In this document: positions 14,375-19,187 of the stretch, piece by piece
Layout of the letters: each line of letters starts with the position of its first letter
Numbering within the stretch: the first letter of the stretch is position 1
Source of the DNA: JAHDNZ01 sp036721855
GTDB taxonomy: Bacteria > Bacillota > DTU065
Assembly (NCBI GenBank): GCA_036721855.1
Contig: DAIMKF010000035.1
Location: 1-19,187, forward strand
Length of the DNA: 19,187 nucleotides
Direction: 5' to 3'
Made by a program: the position numbers and the translations under genes
Notes under the pieces: model-generated
Databases searched by the model: none
What the model saw: only the letters and a program-made list of their open reading frames with translations
Told to the model about the DNA's origin: nothing

Positions 14375-15888
14375 GCCTCAACCACCTTGCTTTCAAAAGA
14401 CAGACCGCCTGCCATATATAGTCCTAACTCATCTTCAGTAAAGTTAGAGGCATCTCCCTCCATAGTTATGGCTCCTTCGTATATTACGGCAATGCGATCA
14501 CTTAACTGACATATCTCGTCTAGATCAGCTGAAATAAGTAAAATTGCTTTGCCTTGAGAACGCATGTTTAAAATCTCCTGATGCAAATACTCAATGGCAC
14601 CTACATCAACACCACGAGTTGGATGAGCAATTATTAAGACACGAGGGTTATGGTAAAAAACTCTCCCGACTAAAAGTTTTTGCGCGTTACCACCAGATAG
14701 TGATGAGCTTAGGCTGTCAATACCTGCTGTTTTTATTTGATATTTTTTAATAATATCTTCACTAGCTTTAGTAATGGCAGCAAAATTTAAAATCCCCTTT
14801 TTCTCATAACGATCCTGATAACCTAAAACTGCGTTATGCCAAATCTTAAAGTTATTAACTAAACCGCAATCATTTCTATCTTCCGGGATAAAACCAAGGC
14901 CTTGAACTAACCTATCTTTAACAGAATGTTTAGTAATATCTACCTGATCAAAAATTATTGAACCGCTTGTCGGTGAGCAAAGACCTATTAAGGTTTCTAA
15001 AAGTTCAGTCTGTCCGTTACCTTCAACACCTGCGATGCCTACTATCTCCCCAGCGTGAAGTTTTAAGTTAATGTTTGTAAGTTTATCCTTGAAAGTAAGA
15101 CCTTTGGTTGCAAAAATAACAGGACCCCTAACCACCTTTTCTTTAACTGCCTCTAGTATTACACTTCTTCCTACCATCATCTGGGCTAAAGTCTCTTGGG
15201 TAGCATTTTCGGTAGTAATAGTTCCTTGGTTTTTACCGTTTCTTAAAACTGTTATCTTATCGGCAACAGCAAGAGTCTCTTTGAGCTTATGTGTGATAAT
15301 TATAATTGTCTTGCCTTCTTCTTTTAAAGTCTTTAAAACCTTGAAAAGCTCACCAACCTCCTGAGGAGTTAAAACAGCAGTAGGCTCATCTAAAATGATA
15401 GTCTCTGCACCTCTATAAAGGGCTTTTATAATCTCAACCCGTTGCTTTTCACCGACTGGTATATCCTCAACAAGCATGTCTAGACGTACTTTTAAGCCTA
15501 ACTTTTTGCTAAGTTTGGCTACTTTATTTCTAGACTCTTTATCTGCTAAAATGCCCATTTTAGTTTCTTCTTGGCCTAGAATGATATTTTCCATAACACT
15601 TAAATTGGAAATAAGCATAAAATGTTGGAAAACCATACTTATTCCTTGCGCAATAGCTTCTTTAGGTGACGAAATATTCACCCTTTTGGCATTTAAATAG
15701 ATCTCGCCTTCGTCTTGTTGATGTATGCCATATAAAATTTTCATTAACGTTGTTTTACCGGCACCATTTTCACCCAAAAGACAATGTATCTCACCTTTAG
15801 CTACTTTGAGATCGACTTGATCAAGAGCCTTTAGAGAACCAAATGATTTTACTATTTTACTCATTTTTAGAGCTTCTGAAGCTTCCAT
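14371..15888 (-). CDS. Nucleoside ABC transporter ATP-binding protein, two nucleotide-binding domains
   Basis: Cytoplasmic energising subunit of 505 residues with two ABC cassettes in one chain, as in NupO and sugar importers. Domain 1 (about 7-240): Walker A GENGAGKT (39-46), signature VGEKQR (145-150), Walker B LDEPT (166-170), switch H200. Domain 2 (about 255-500): a Walker A in which GVEGNGQT (287-294) replaces the canonical lysine, signature LSGGNAQ (397-403), and Walker B IIAHPTRGVD (419-428), where the Asp-Glu pair is Ala-His. Domain 2 is thus expected to be catalytically degenerate, which is normal for this subfamily. ATG 15888-15886 follows GGAGG by seven bases. A GC-rich hairpin separates it from the binding-protein gene. 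Confidence 0.94.
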   Translation of the reverse strand: MEASEALKMSKIVKSFGSLKALDQVDLKVAKGEIHCLLGENGAGKTTLMKILYGIHQQDEGEIYLNAKRVNISSPKEAIAQGISMVFQHFMLISNLSVMENIILGQEETKMGILADKESRNKVAKLSKKLGLKVRLDMLVEDIPVGEKQRVEIIKALYRGAETIILDEPTAVLTPQEVGELFKVLKTLKEEGKTIIIITHKLKETLAVADKITVLRNGKNQGTITTENATQETLAQMMVGRSVILEAVKEKVVRGPVIFATKGLTFKDKLTNINLKLHAGEIVGIAGVEGNGQTELLETLIGLCSPTSGSIIFDQVDITKHSVKDRLVQGLGFIPEDRNDCGLVNNFKIWHNAVLGYQDRYEKKGILNFAAITKASEDIIKKYQIKTAGIDSLSSSLSGGNAQKLLVGRVFYHNPRVLIIAHPTRGVDVGAIEYLHQEILNMRSQGKAILLISADLDEICQLSDRIAVIYEGAITMEGDASNFTEDELGLYMAGGLSFESKVVEA

Positions 15889-15909
15889 AGCAATGCCTCC
15901 AATTAAAGA

Positions 15910-15928
15910 GGGTGGCCGAAAGCCACCC
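15910..15928 (-). promoter_or_regulatory. Intercistronic hairpin between binding protein and ATPase genes
   Basis: On the minus strand GGGTGGC (15928-15922) and GCCACCC (15916-15910) form a 7-bp GC-rich stem with loop TTTCG, followed by TCTTTAATT. The T-run is broken, so it may be a weak terminator or a 3' stabiliser that leaves more binding protein than transporter mRNA. Confidence 0.6.
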
Positions 15929-15930
15929 CA

Positions 15931-16962
15931 TTATTGTCTTTTAACATTCTTCAAGAAGGCATCTACATCTTCGAGTTTATCGGGTACAACAATCTCACCT
16001 GCAATTATTTTGTTTCTAAGTTGTTCTACCTTCTCAACCATTGTCGCCGGAATTAATAAATTGCTTTTTGTCAAATCATAATCGACGGCTTTTTCTTTGA
16101 GTCCTAGCTTATAGATACCGGGTTTCCACTGCCCCTTCATGGCATCGGCAATTTGATTGTATAAAACATTATCAAGTCTTCTTACCGCTGAAAAAATAAT
16201 ATGATCCGGTTCAATATAGTTTTGGTTAGAGTCTACCCCAATAGCATATTTATTAGCTTGTTTGGCTGCCTTGAAAACGCCAAGACCTGAGCCGCCTGCA
16301 GCCTGAAAAACAATGTCTGCACCACGGCTGTACATAATAAGTGCTTGTTCTTTGGCTTTTGCAGGATCAGACCATCCTCCCGCATAAGCTTCGTAAACCT
16401 CAATCTTAGGATCGATGTATTTGGCACCGGCAGTATAACCAGCTGCGAAAGCTTTAATCAAAGGAATCGGCATACCACCTACAATACCGATTTTGCCGGC
16501 AGAGTTCATCTGCTTGAAGTTTTTGGTATCCTTGGTAAGCATAGCTGCAAAAGCACCGACCAGGAAGGACTTTTCATGATCCTTAGAAAGGATGGCCGCT
16601 ACATTCGGAGCATCTACATCGCTATCGATAAGGACAAACTTCTGCTTGGGGTATTCTTTGGCTACCTTTTTTAGAGCATCAGCTTGATCAAAACCAAGAC
16701 AGATAATAAGATCGTATTTATTACTTTGAGCAAAAGCCCTTTGGTGAGATTCAAAATCGGCAACAGCTTGAGGTTCTACATAATCAAAGGCAATACCCAG
16801 TTCTTTTTCAGCTCTTTTTACACCTTCATAACCGGAGTCATTAAAAGAACGGTCACCTAAGCCACCGGTAGCAAAGACAACACCTACTCTAAATTGAGCA
16901 CCTGCACACATAACCAATATAAACACACTTAGAACCACTAGGAATGTTTTTTTGCCAGACAT
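15931..16962 (-). CDS. BMP-family nucleoside-binding protein
   Basis: Extracytoplasmic solute-binding protein of the BMP/PnrA family, 343 residues, which captures purine nucleosides and hands them to the ABC permeases. The family start RVGVVFATGGLGDRSFNDSGYEG (25-47, in part) is clear, as are ICLGFDQADAL, VAAILSKDHEKSFLVG, KIGIVGGMPIPLI, DIVFQAAGGSGLGVFKA and YAIGVDSNQNYIEPD. Residues 1-22 form a signal peptide (MSGKKT, then a hydrophobic core). A cysteine at 19 is in the right place for a lipoprotein, but the residue before it is Met (LVMC), which does not fit the lipobox. A-G-A at 20-22 would suit signal peptidase I, so the anchoring mode is unsure. ATG 16962-16960 follows AGGAGG by eight bases, and the gap to the phosphorylase gene is only 12 bases. 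Confidence 0.93.
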   Translation of the reverse strand: MSGKKTFLVVLSVFILVMCAGAQFRVGVVFATGGLGDRSFNDSGYEGVKRAEKELGIAFDYVEPQAVADFESHQRAFAQSNKYDLIICLGFDQADALKKVAKEYPKQKFVLIDSDVDAPNVAAILSKDHEKSFLVGAFAAMLTKDTKNFKQMNSAGKIGIVGGMPIPLIKAFAAGYTAGAKYIDPKIEVYEAYAGGWSDPAKAKEQALIMYSRGADIVFQAAGGSGLGVFKAAKQANKYAIGVDSNQNYIEPDHIIFSAVRRLDNVLYNQIADAMKGQWKPGIYKLGLKEKAVDYDLTKSNLLIPATMVEKVEQLRNKIIAGEIVVPDKLEDVDAFLKNVKRQ

Positions 16963-16974
16963 CTTTTTTGCCTC

Positions 16975-17835
16975 CTACTCTTCCCATTTTTCTTTGACTC
17001 GAGGATCTATATCGGTAACATACTTGGCACAGTTGCAATCCTTCTTATCTATATTAGCAATAGTGCGCAGCATGATACGCCCAATCTTTGGGGCGCAATC
17101 TTTGTAGATATCAAAGATGCTTTCGCCCTGCCAATCACCGGTCATTCCTTCGGCATAGTTAGAAATAATATAAAGACTGCCTATACAAGCCCCGATTAGA
17201 CGTGCATAATAAACTTCCGGGACCAAGGTAACACCTGCTATATCAGCATGGGCATTATTAAGCATCTTGATCTCAGCTGCACTTTCAAAGCGTGGTCCCT
17301 GAGAACTAGAATAAACACCGCGGTTGAAAACGCGTGGAAATCCTTCTTTTATAGCTTCCTCATAGAGAACCTGACGCAAATTAGGACATAATGGATTTAA
17401 CATTCTGACAATTTTGTTAGGTACAATCGCTGAAGTGGGAACTTTTTTAAAATCAATAAAATCATTAGGTATAATTATATCGCCTGGATCAAGCAAAGGA
17501 TTGATTCCTCCACCACTGCCTTCAACAACAATGTTTTTAACTCCGGCTTGCAAAAATGTCCAAAAGATCTGTTCCGGTCCTCCTGCAGGTTCATCCGGTG
17601 AATGCCAGCCATGGAATTCGACTGAAAGCAAGAGCCTGTCCTGATGGTTTTTAGTAATATCTTTGTGGAGTTTAATCAACTTCAAAGGCACAGTCTCGCC
17701 ATAGGGAGTTTTAAAAACCAAGTTGTCTTCTAATAACTCAACCCTTTCAAGTTTGGTATCCAGTGGAAATTTGCCTGCCCAGGTTCCTGAGCCGCCAATG
17801 TATGCATAATCAACTTTTGGTATTTTGTTTTTCAT
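16975..17835 (-). CDS. Purine nucleoside / methylthioadenosine phosphorylase-family protein
   Basis: Trimeric-type nucleoside phosphorylase (PNP_UDP_1 fold), cytoplasmic, cleaving a purine nucleoside with phosphate to base and ribose 1-phosphate. The start is ATG 17835-17833 (286 residues), seven bases after GGAGG. Visible blocks are an N-terminal glycine-rich loop IGGSGTWAG (13-21), VVEGSGGGINPLLDPGD (103-119), NRGVYSSSQGPRFESAAEI (171-189, phosphate/ribose side) and AGVTLVPEVYYARL (200-213). The base-recognition loop reads IISNYAEG, with Asn at 226. Enzymes acting on 6-oxopurines use Asn here, whereas MTA phosphorylases use Asp (family knowledge), so inosine, guanosine or methylthioinosine is more likely than methylthioadenosine. 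It is the first gene after the guanine/ykkC leader, which fits this reading. A cysteine pair near the C-terminus (CNC) is unusual. Confidence 0.85.
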   Translation of the reverse strand: MKNKIPKVDYAYIGGSGTWAGKFPLDTKLERVELLEDNLVFKTPYGETVPLKLIKLHKDITKNHQDRLLLSVEFHGWHSPDEPAGGPEQIFWTFLQAGVKNIVVEGSGGGINPLLDPGDIIIPNDFIDFKKVPTSAIVPNKIVRMLNPLCPNLRQVLYEEAIKEGFPRVFNRGVYSSSQGPRFESAAEIKMLNNAHADIAGVTLVPEVYYARLIGACIGSLYIISNYAEGMTGDWQGESIFDIYKDCAPKIGRIMLRTIANIDKKDCNCAKYVTDIDPRVKEKWEE

Positions 17836-17849
17836 CAAAAAACCTCCTC

Positions 17850-17900
17850 AAAAAAATATGCCCGGATGGTCAGGTTACGGCGAAACCTGACCATCCGGGC
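17850..17900 (-). terminator. Regulated intrinsic terminator of the purine nucleoside operon leader
   Basis: On the minus strand a 17-bp perfect stem runs from GCCCGG (17900 onward to 17884) to CCGGGC (17876-17860), with loop TCGCCGT and a seven-T run ending at 17850. The phosphorylase ribosome binding site follows at once (17849-17843). The first six bases of the 5' arm, GCCCGG, are the conserved 3' end of the ykkC-type aptamer, so aptamer and terminator cannot both form. This predicts that the ykkC ligand turns the operon on. Confidence 0.9.
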
Positions 17901-17996
17901 TTTTATCCCCAAGGTGTGGCATAAAAATGCCTGTGCCGCTTGGACCAGACCCAAAAAGAAGTCCACAAACTTCCTAAGGCGGAACCCTAGGCACAC
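17895..17996 (-). ncRNA. ykkC-family riboswitch aptamer (PRPP-type suspected)
   Basis: The conserved ykkC blocks appear in order on the minus strand: CTAGGGTTCCG (17990-17980), a variable stem GAAGT/ACTTC, GGTCTGGTCCAAGCGG (about 17952-17937), GGCACAGGC (17937-17929), a GGCAT/ATGCC hairpin (17931-17918), CACACC, and GGGGATAAAAGCCCGG (17910-17895). The family includes guanidine, ppGpp, PRPP and nucleoside diphosphate sensors. I suspect PRPP because a guanine aptamer lies directly upstream, an arrangement known for PRPP riboswitches. ppGpp differs from PRPP sensors by very few bases, so the ligand needs a test. Confidence 0.88.
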
Positions 17997-18000
17997 TTTC

Positions 18001-18069
18001 ATCCGTAGTCAGGAAGTTTACGGCTCCCTGGTAGAGACGCTCAGTCCATATTACCAAGCATATACGAAT
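18001..18069 (-). ncRNA. Purine riboswitch aptamer, guanine class
   Basis: All elements of the purine aptamer fold are present. P1 is ATTCG (18069-18065) with CGGAT (18005-18001). P2 is GCTTGGT (18059-18053) with ACTGAGC (18045-18039), with loop AATATGG. J2/3 is GTCTCTACC. P3 is CAGGGAG (18030-18024) with CTTCCTG (18016-18010), with loop CCGTAAA. J3/1 is ACTAC, and its specificity base (18008) is C, as in guanine/hypoxanthine sensors; adenine sensors have U. J2/3 has C where most have U at the variable flipped-out position. The ykkC aptamer starts four bases later. Confidence 0.95.
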
Positions 18070-18082
18070 CTATTCTGTTTTG

Positions 18083-18098
18083 GTAAATCTTGATTTAC
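18083..18098 (-). promoter_or_regulatory. 5'-terminal hairpin of the riboswitch leader
   Basis: GTAAATC (18098-18092) and GATTTAC (18089-18083) form a perfect 7-bp stem that begins within a few bases of the expected transcript start. It may protect the 5' end or insulate folding of the purine aptamer 13 bases downstream. Confidence 0.45.
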
Positions 18099-18105
18099 TA
18101 CCCTA

Positions 18106-18134
18106 ATCCTAACAATGAGCTGGTTTTCTGTCAA
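18106..18134 (-). promoter_or_regulatory. Promoter of the purine nucleoside operon
   Basis: On the minus strand TTGACA (18134-18129) and TAGGAT (18111-18106) are 17 bases apart, with a TGT just before the -10. Expected start is about 18099, which places both aptamers inside the transcript. Confidence 0.85.
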
Positions 18135-18313
18135 GCTACTTTCGTTTAACCAAACTCAGTTTTTACGCAGTTCTTAGAAATAACCTCACAAAAAGACACC
18201 TTCTTTCTCTCTTTATCTCTTTTTTTACGCTCTGTAAAAAAATAACAACTTGCCTTGAACATCTAGCTAATTATTTACCACTAAAGAGTAGAAATATTTA
18301 AGGAGGTTTTGCT
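18135..18313. other. Divergent intergenic region, AT-rich
   Basis: It separates the purine operon promoter from the exported-protein gene. It holds a 9-bp AT inverted repeat (TTTTTTTAC at 18220-18228, GTAAAAAAA at 18234-18242) and the ribosome binding site AAGGAGG (18300-18306). Several weak promoter-like hexamers serve the plus-strand gene, but none is good enough to name. No small ORF is supported. Confidence 0.4.
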
Positions 18314-18955
18314 ATGAAAAAAGCGCTTGTAGCTGCTTTAATCATTGCCTTTGCAATTTTAGCCACAGCTGCTGCGCTACCCCCTAACGCAGCTGATGCT
18401 GCCAAGGAGATTGTCTCTTTGCTATTATCAGATGCCTCAGAAGCCAAAAGATTAACGGCAGAAAATAACCTGCTCCGTTTCTTTGGCGAATTGGAACTAA
18501 ATGAGCAACAGATTGATAAATTTTTAGCAACCGTTAAAGAAGATCAAAAATTACAAACTCAACTTTCCGACGGTATCGTAGATAATTTGCAAAAAAGACA
18601 AGAACAACTCCTGCAAGGCGAAAAGGTAGAGAATCGGTTTTTAATTGATCCTTTGGAAAAAACAGAAACTGCCTTAAAGCGTAAATTGCTCTGGTTAAGT
18701 TTTGCCAAAGAACTGTCTCTGATACAAAGAGCTAAACTACAAAACTTCAATCTAGGTGGTTTTATATCTATGCCTCAGATCAGACAACAAAGATTTAATC
18801 AATCCACACCTATTAGAATACGAACCTTTAAAATGCATACTCGACCCAACTTCAAACCTGAAATGAGAAAAGAATTAATACCAATCCTACCTCGGATCAA
18901 AGATATATTCAAAAAACAATATCACCTAAAGTTAAATATCAAACCCGTACCATAA
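18314..18955 (+). CDS. Exported protein of unknown function
   Basis: A 213-residue protein I do not recognise. The start ATG 18314 is seven bases after AAGGAGG. Residues 1-28 are a clear signal peptide: MKKA, a hydrophobic core of A, I and L, then possible cleavage after ADA (about 26-28). The mature N-terminal half (about 30-145) is predicted all-helical and charged, with a repeating heptad-like pattern (ELNEQQIDKFLATVKEDQ, then LSDGIVDNLQKRQEQLL). The C-terminal third (about 150-213) is basic and proline-rich (MPQIRQQRFN, FKMHTRPNFKP, LNIKPVP) with no cysteines. Extracytoplasmic stress chaperones of the Spy type share the helical, glutamine-rich look, but no LTxxQ motif is convincing. It is transcribed alone, divergent from the purine operon. 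Confidence 0.75.
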   Translation: MKKALVAALIIAFAILATAAALPPNAADAAKEIVSLLLSDASEAKRLTAENNLLRFFGELELNEQQIDKFLATVKEDQKLQTQLSDGIVDNLQKRQEQLLQGEKVENRFLIDPLEKTETALKRKLLWLSFAKELSLIQRAKLQNFNLGGFISMPQIRQQRFNQSTPIRIRTFKMHTRPNFKPEMRKELIPILPRIKDIFKKQYHLKLNIKPVP

Positions 18956-18962
18956 GGTTTCA

Positions 18963-19013
18963 GGGGCCGTTGCAAAACTACTAAAAAAGTAGGGAGCAAC
19001 GGCTCCTTTTTTT
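18963..19013 (+). terminator. Terminator of the exported-protein gene, copy 2 of the 50-nt repeat
   Basis: GGGGCCGTTGC (18963-18973) pairs with GCAACGGCTCC (18996-19006) with one wobble. An inner stem CTACT/AGTAG (18978-18982, 18988-18992) encloses an A loop, and seven T follow. It starts eight bases past the stop codon. The sequence is nearly identical, in opposite orientation, to positions 1-55, differing mainly by one C in the distal arm. Confidence 0.9.
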
Positions 19014-19187
19014 GTTAGAAACTCCAAATTTTTGATTCTCGAATGTTCAAAAGGAGTTCGTTTTTATCACTAAGTCGTTTTTAGCCATTTTTGGGTATGA
19101 CAAAAGAACCCCTTAGGGTTTTTTAAAAAAAATTCGGCTAGAAACATTGACCTCCCTAGAAAAGTAAGATACCGTCCTAGGAAATTA
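19014..19187. other. Right-edge sequence without a supported gene
   Basis: A second short terminator-like hairpin AACCC (19107-19111)/GGGTT (19116-19120) with T on one side and A on the other lies here, and a CCTAG/CTAGG pair lies near the edge. A 13-codon minus-strand ORF (19088-19047) has no convincing context. The neighbouring gene, if any, is outside the window. Confidence 0.4.

Noticed and set aside
17860..17905. Terminator for a plus-strand gene from the 17-bp palindrome
   Set aside because: No plus-strand gene precedes it; the long T-run and the overlap with the ykkC aptamer are on the minus strand.
17895..17996. Guanidine-I riboswitch as the identity of the second aptamer
   Set aside because: The ykkC core fits all subtypes, but the upstream guanine aptamer and purine salvage genes favour a PRPP-type (or ppGpp) ligand; no guanidine carboxylase or SMR exporter gene is near.
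17861..18093. Plus-strand ORF across the riboswitch region
   Set aside because: It is antisense to two structured aptamers, lacks a binding site and has no recognisable domain.
19047..19088. Minus-strand ORF beginning MAKNDLVIKTNSF, reminiscent of plasmid replication initiators
   Set aside because: It stops after 13 codons, has no ribosome binding site I trust, and the similarity covers too few residues.

Overview
The window looks like chromosomal DNA of a low-GC Firmicute, most likely an anaerobic clostridial lineage (Peptococcaceae-like). This is an inference from AGGAGG-type ribosome binding sites on most genes, frequent GTG and TTG starts, strong hairpin-plus-T terminators, a YktB/DUF1054 protein, a feoAB iron operon, a LysC-type aspartokinase with an internal start, and a tandem purine/ykkC-type riboswitch leader. 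There is no phage, transposase, CRISPR array, tRNA or rRNA gene.

Layout. 1-2362: a minus-strand ferrous iron operon, feoA-feoB-(56-residue four-CxxC protein), with a -35/-10 promoter, a palindromic operator over the expected transcription start and a terminator at the left edge. 2455-3621: a plus-strand exported serine hydrolase of the beta-lactamase fold. 3737-4477: a ZIP metal transporter sharing a bidirectional terminator with it. 4675-5256: a DUF1054 protein. 5489-8674: a minus-strand unit of TPR protein, GNAT acetyltransferase and ADP-ribosylglycohydrolase. 8904-10013: a PAS-GGDEF diguanylate cyclase on the plus strand. 10158-11372: aspartokinase on the minus strand, convergent with the cyclase, each with its own terminator.

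11497-18134 is the most interesting block: a purine nucleoside acquisition operon on the minus strand. From a good promoter at about 18120 the transcript carries a guanine-class purine aptamer (18001-18069), directly followed by a ykkC-family aptamer (about 17895-17996) and one 17-bp intrinsic terminator (17850-17900). The genes follow in order: a purine nucleoside/MTA phosphorylase-family enzyme, a BMP-family nucleoside-binding protein, a dual-domain ABC ATPase, two permeases, and an adenosine deaminase that is clearly decayed (frameshift, internal deletion, premature stop and a lost catalytic His). The working genes would import purine nucleosides and cleave them to base plus ribose 1-phosphate. 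The tandem leader would set this against the free guanine/hypoxanthine pool and a ykkC-type ligand such as PRPP.

18314-18955 encodes an unrecognised exported protein. Its terminator is almost the same 50-nt sequence, in inverted orientation, as the feo terminator at position 1, so the two ends of the window carry an inverted repeat pair. The last 170 bases hold no gene I can support.
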